Shown here piece by piece: positions 15,498 through 17,152 of a stretch of 17,152 nt of DNA; position 1 is the first letter of the stretch, and each line of letters opens with the position of its first letter. A program made the position numbers and the translations under genes. The notes beneath the pieces were generated by a model. That model was not told where the DNA came from. It made no database searches and saw only the letters and a list, made by a program, of their open reading frames with translations. The DNA is from Clostridia bacterium. GTDB lineage: Bacteria; Bacillota; Sulfobacillia; SLMV01. The stretch is from the NCBI GenBank assembly GCA_007136565.1, contig SLGS01000192.1, forward strand, positions 1 through 17,152. Direction: 5' to 3'.

Positions 15498-15820
15498 CCG
15501 GGCCACCTTCCCCAATAGGGCGGACGTCGCGTGAAGAACGGGAAACTGCCGAAGGCCAAAACGAGGATTATCAAGAACAGGATAACCACGGAGGCCCCGT
15601 CGATGCGAACCCTCACCGCGCCGGCGGATCTATCCGCCTGAGCTTGTCGGAGGAGCATCTCCAGCCCGAAGGCGACCAGTATCGCCGGCCAAAATACTCG
15701 GAAATAGTAGGCTATGTTGATCGCCATTATATTCTGCGCCAAGACCACGGCCCCGAGGACTATCAGCGTCATCGCGAGGGTGATCCTTCCGGCGGGTATA
15801 TCCCGCGTTCCTCGGTCCAC
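15491..15820 (-). CDS. Small three-pass membrane protein, LiaI/LiaF-like (DUF5668-type)
   Basis: A 109-aa protein with three predicted membrane segments: about residues 12-36 (ITLAMTLIVLGAVVLAQNIM), 39-58 (YFRVFWPAILVAFGLEMLL) and 78-96 (VVILFLIILVLAFGSFPFF). The first two resemble the LiaI/LiaF-like transmembrane domain found in many Gram-positive envelope-stress proteins; there is no LiaF C-terminal domain. The tail RRPPYWGRWPGW is rich in aromatics and arginine. The GTG start at 15820 follows GAGGTGGA. It is the first gene of the long array, downstream of an 8-bp-stem hairpin in the leader, and its stop overlaps the deacylase start. Function unknown. Confidence 0.75.
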   Translation of the reverse strand: MDRGTRDIPAGRITLAMTLIVLGAVVLAQNIMAINIAYYFRVFWPAILVAFGLEMLLRQAQADRSAGAVRVRIDGASVVILFLIILVLAFGSFPFFTRRPPYWGRWPGW

Positions 15821-15837
15821 GACTCCACCTCATTTCC

Positions 15838-15856
15838 TCGACCCCGGCGGGGTCGA
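15838..15856 (-). promoter_or_regulatory. Perfect 8-bp stem hairpin in the leader of the long array
   Basis: TCGACCCC at 15838-15845 and GGGGTCGA at 15849-15856 are exact reverse complements with a 3-nt loop. It ends 18 nt upstream of the GTG start at 15820, just before the ribosome site. No U-tract follows, so it is not a simple terminator. It could be an operator or a 5' mRNA stabiliser; position is the only support. Confidence 0.5.
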
Positions 15857-16108
15857 TAACCGATATTGTTCACCTTCAATCTTGCCACAACTCGCGCGCA
15901 AATGCGACTTCCGCGGTGTCAACAAGACCGATGAGACGACTCCTCGCTCCGCTCTCGCCGCAAGTCGGCAGCCGCTCTTTGGTGCTCCCGACGAAGGAGC
16001 CTCCGCGAGCAAGCCCGAAACTCCGGTTTGATGGCTTATTGGGTGATGGGAAGACGGATAACTACGGTGGGGTCGCCACCGCGCTAGACCATCCGGGTCC
16101 GAGTCCGA

Positions 16109-16140
16109 GGGGGAGTTGCGCGATCCCCTCCCCGGAATCG
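16109..16140 (-). terminator. Possible imperfect terminator hairpin after the activase gene
   Basis: On the minus strand GGGGAG and CTCCCC pair around a 12-nt loop, and CCGA/TCGG can extend the stem across an internal loop. It lies about 14 nt after the activase stop, the position expected of a terminator. No run of T follows, so intrinsic termination is doubtful. Confidence 0.25.
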
Positions 16141-16153
16141 GACAAAAGACCGA

Positions 16154-17137
16154 TCAATCGGATACCTGCACCGAACCCTCGGTGGACCTTTCCCACCGAT
16201 CGCATCGACCGCCCCAGCGCGCGATGACTTCATCGCCGTGGGTGATATCCGCGATCTCACACCCGTTGGAGCAACCGTCGCATTCGAAGGTCCTGGTGCG
16301 ATAGCTGTGGGTAGAGATCTCGAAGCCGCGGAATCCCGATTCGGGGATCGCTCCTCGCAGTGCCTCATCCCGGGCCAGTTGGGCGGAACCCAGTGCACCC
16401 ATCACGTGGTGGTACTCGGGCACGGTGACGGGCAAGCCCAGGGCTCGCTCGAAGGCCACCCGTATACCGGCGTTGGCGGCCACTCCCCCCTGGAACAGGA
16501 TGGGAACCCGCAGGTCCTTGCCTTTACCGACGTTGTTCAGGTAGTTCCTAACCAGGGCCTCGCACAATCCGGCCACTATATCGGGTAGGCCATATCCCAT
16601 CTGCTGCTTGTGGATCATGTCCGACTCGGCGAATACGGCGCATCGTCCTGCAATCCTCACCGGGGACTCGCTCTCGAGGGCGAAGTCTCCGAAGTCCTCG
16701 ATGGCTACACCCAGTCGCGCCGACTGATGATCCAGGAAGGAACCCGTTCCGGCGGCGCAAACCGTGTTCATGGCGAAATCCACCACGACTCCATCCTGCA
16801 GTATTATGAGCTTGGAATCCTGTCCGCCGATTTCGAGGACCGTGCGCACATCCGGGTCCTCGTGCAGTGCCGCTATGGCATGTGCGGTGATCTCGTTCTT
16901 GACCACATCGGCACCGACGATGGCGGCGGCCAGGGTTCTACCGCTACCGGTGGCAGCGACGCCGTCGACGCGGGACCCTCCGGTGACCTCCGCGATCTCG
17001 GCCAGCCCGTTCTGTATGGCATCTATCGGCCGACCCTGGGTTCTAAGGTATACCGCCTCGACGACATCTCCGGCTTCGTCGATGGCCACCAGGTTCGTAC
17101 TGACGGATCCGACATCAACTCCCAGGTAAAGACTCAT
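16154..17137 (-). CDS. Acyl-CoA dehydratase activase (HgdC/BcrAD-BadFG family)
   Basis: An ASKHA-fold ATPase that injects one electron at low potential into a 2-hydroxyacyl-CoA dehydratase or benzoyl-CoA reductase type partner. The 327-aa protein begins LGVDVGSVSTNLV (phosphate 1 loop) and has IGGQDSK at 103-109, NTVCAAGTGSFLDHQ with Cys127, and GRCAVFAESDMIHKQQ with Cys166. These cysteines bridge a [4Fe-4S] cluster between two subunits in HgdC. A C-terminal extension carries CDGCSNGC (Cys286, 289, 293) and GGRC (Cys312), as in the longer activase proteins where a DUF2229 dehydratase-like domain follows; here the protein ends. A partner may lie upstream, outside the window. The ATG at 17137 follows GGAAGGAAG. 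The 333-bp gap separates it from the next genes. Confidence 0.92.
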   Translation of the reverse strand: MSLYLGVDVGSVSTNLVAIDEAGDVVEAVYLRTQGRPIDAIQNGLAEIAEVTGGSRVDGVAATGSGRTLAAAIVGADVVKNEITAHAIAALHEDPDVRTVLEIGGQDSKLIILQDGVVVDFAMNTVCAAGTGSFLDHQSARLGVAIEDFGDFALESESPVRIAGRCAVFAESDMIHKQQMGYGLPDIVAGLCEALVRNYLNNVGKGKDLRVPILFQGGVAANAGIRVAFERALGLPVTVPEYHHVMGALGSAQLARDEALRGAIPESGFRGFEISTHSYRTRTFECDGCSNGCEIADITHGDEVIARWGGRCDRWERSTEGSVQVSD

Positions 17138-17152
17138 AATGTACTTCCTTCC

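Larger units (their letters stand above)
15821..16153. other. Intergenic region with multiple inverted repeats, no gene found
   Basis: No convincing coding frame. Reading on the minus strand: directly after the activase stop is an imperfect hairpin (GGGGAG at 16110-16115 with CTCCCC at 16128-16133) that may end the activase transcript, although no T-tract follows. Next is a 6-bp stem at 16065-16070/16076-16081. The 15943-16009 segment holds GCTCC/GGAGC (15984-16000) and GCCG/CGGC (15957-15969) hairpins, enclosed by CTCGC/GCGAG, and looks like a structured or dispersed repeat element. A TTGACA at 15922-15917 lacks a -10 at the right distance. A weak pair TTGTGG (15890-15885) and CAATAT (15868-15863) with 16-nt spacing would start a transcript at the leader hairpin. 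A promoter for the long array is expected here. Confidence 0.55.

Noticed and set aside
15917..15922. TTGACA consensus -35 box
   Set aside because: The bases 16-18 nt downstream are GC-rich with no -10-like hexamer, so it is probably chance.
15714..16031. Plus-strand small open frame in the intergenic gap
   Set aside because: No ribosome site or known motif; it overlaps the membrane protein gene and the hairpin-rich segment.
1..17152. CRISPR arrays, transposases, tRNA or rRNA genes
   Set aside because: No regularly spaced repeats, transposase motifs or RNA gene signatures were seen on either strand.

Overview
The window comes from a GC-rich bacterium with frequent GTG and TTG starts and strong GGAGG-type ribosome binding sites. 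Every gene lies on the minus strand, so transcription runs from high to low coordinates. The gene content points to an anaerobe: HgdC-type dehydratase activase and a full [NiFe]-hydrogenase maturation set. An Asp23/Gls24-type domain hints at a Gram-positive-like (Firmicutes or deep Actinobacteriota) lineage. This placement is inference; no rRNA or phylogenetic marker is present.

Layout, in transcription order. (1) 17137-16154: a stand-alone CoA-dehydratase activase. (2) 16153-15821: a 333-bp noncoding gap with several inverted repeats; it is the only real intergenic region. (3) 15820-14098: a small three-pass membrane protein, an aspartoacylase/AstE-like zinc deacylase, and a hydrogenase maturation protease. 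(4) 14105-8424: hypA, hypB, hypF, hypC, hypD, hypE. (5) 8411-5695: an omega-amidase-like nitrilase, a TudS/DUF523 iron-sulfur protein and a TPR protein. (6) 5691-4873: a P-loop ATPase fused to an Asp23-like domain. (7) 4825-1: gap, a pgk-tpi fusion, gpmI and the 5' part of eno (cut by the window edge), i.e. all steps from triose phosphate to phosphoenolpyruvate.

From the membrane protein at 15820 to eno, consecutive genes overlap or lie at most 47 bp apart, with many ATGA/GTGA/TGATG junctions. Hydrogenase maturation and lower glycolysis may therefore share one long transcript. The hyp genes build and insert the Fe(CN)2CO and Ni of a [NiFe] hydrogenase whose subunits are not in this window. 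The gap-eno block generates NADH, ATP and PEP. A plausible, unproven logic is coupling of glycolytic reductant to H2 metabolism.

Most notable: the uninterrupted hyp-glycolysis array, the PGK-TPI fusion in one continuous frame, the P-loop/Asp23 fusion directly upstream of gap, a perfect 10-bp-stem hairpin over its stop codon, and an 8-bp-stem hairpin in the leader of the long array. No transposons, CRISPR arrays, tRNA or rRNA genes were seen.
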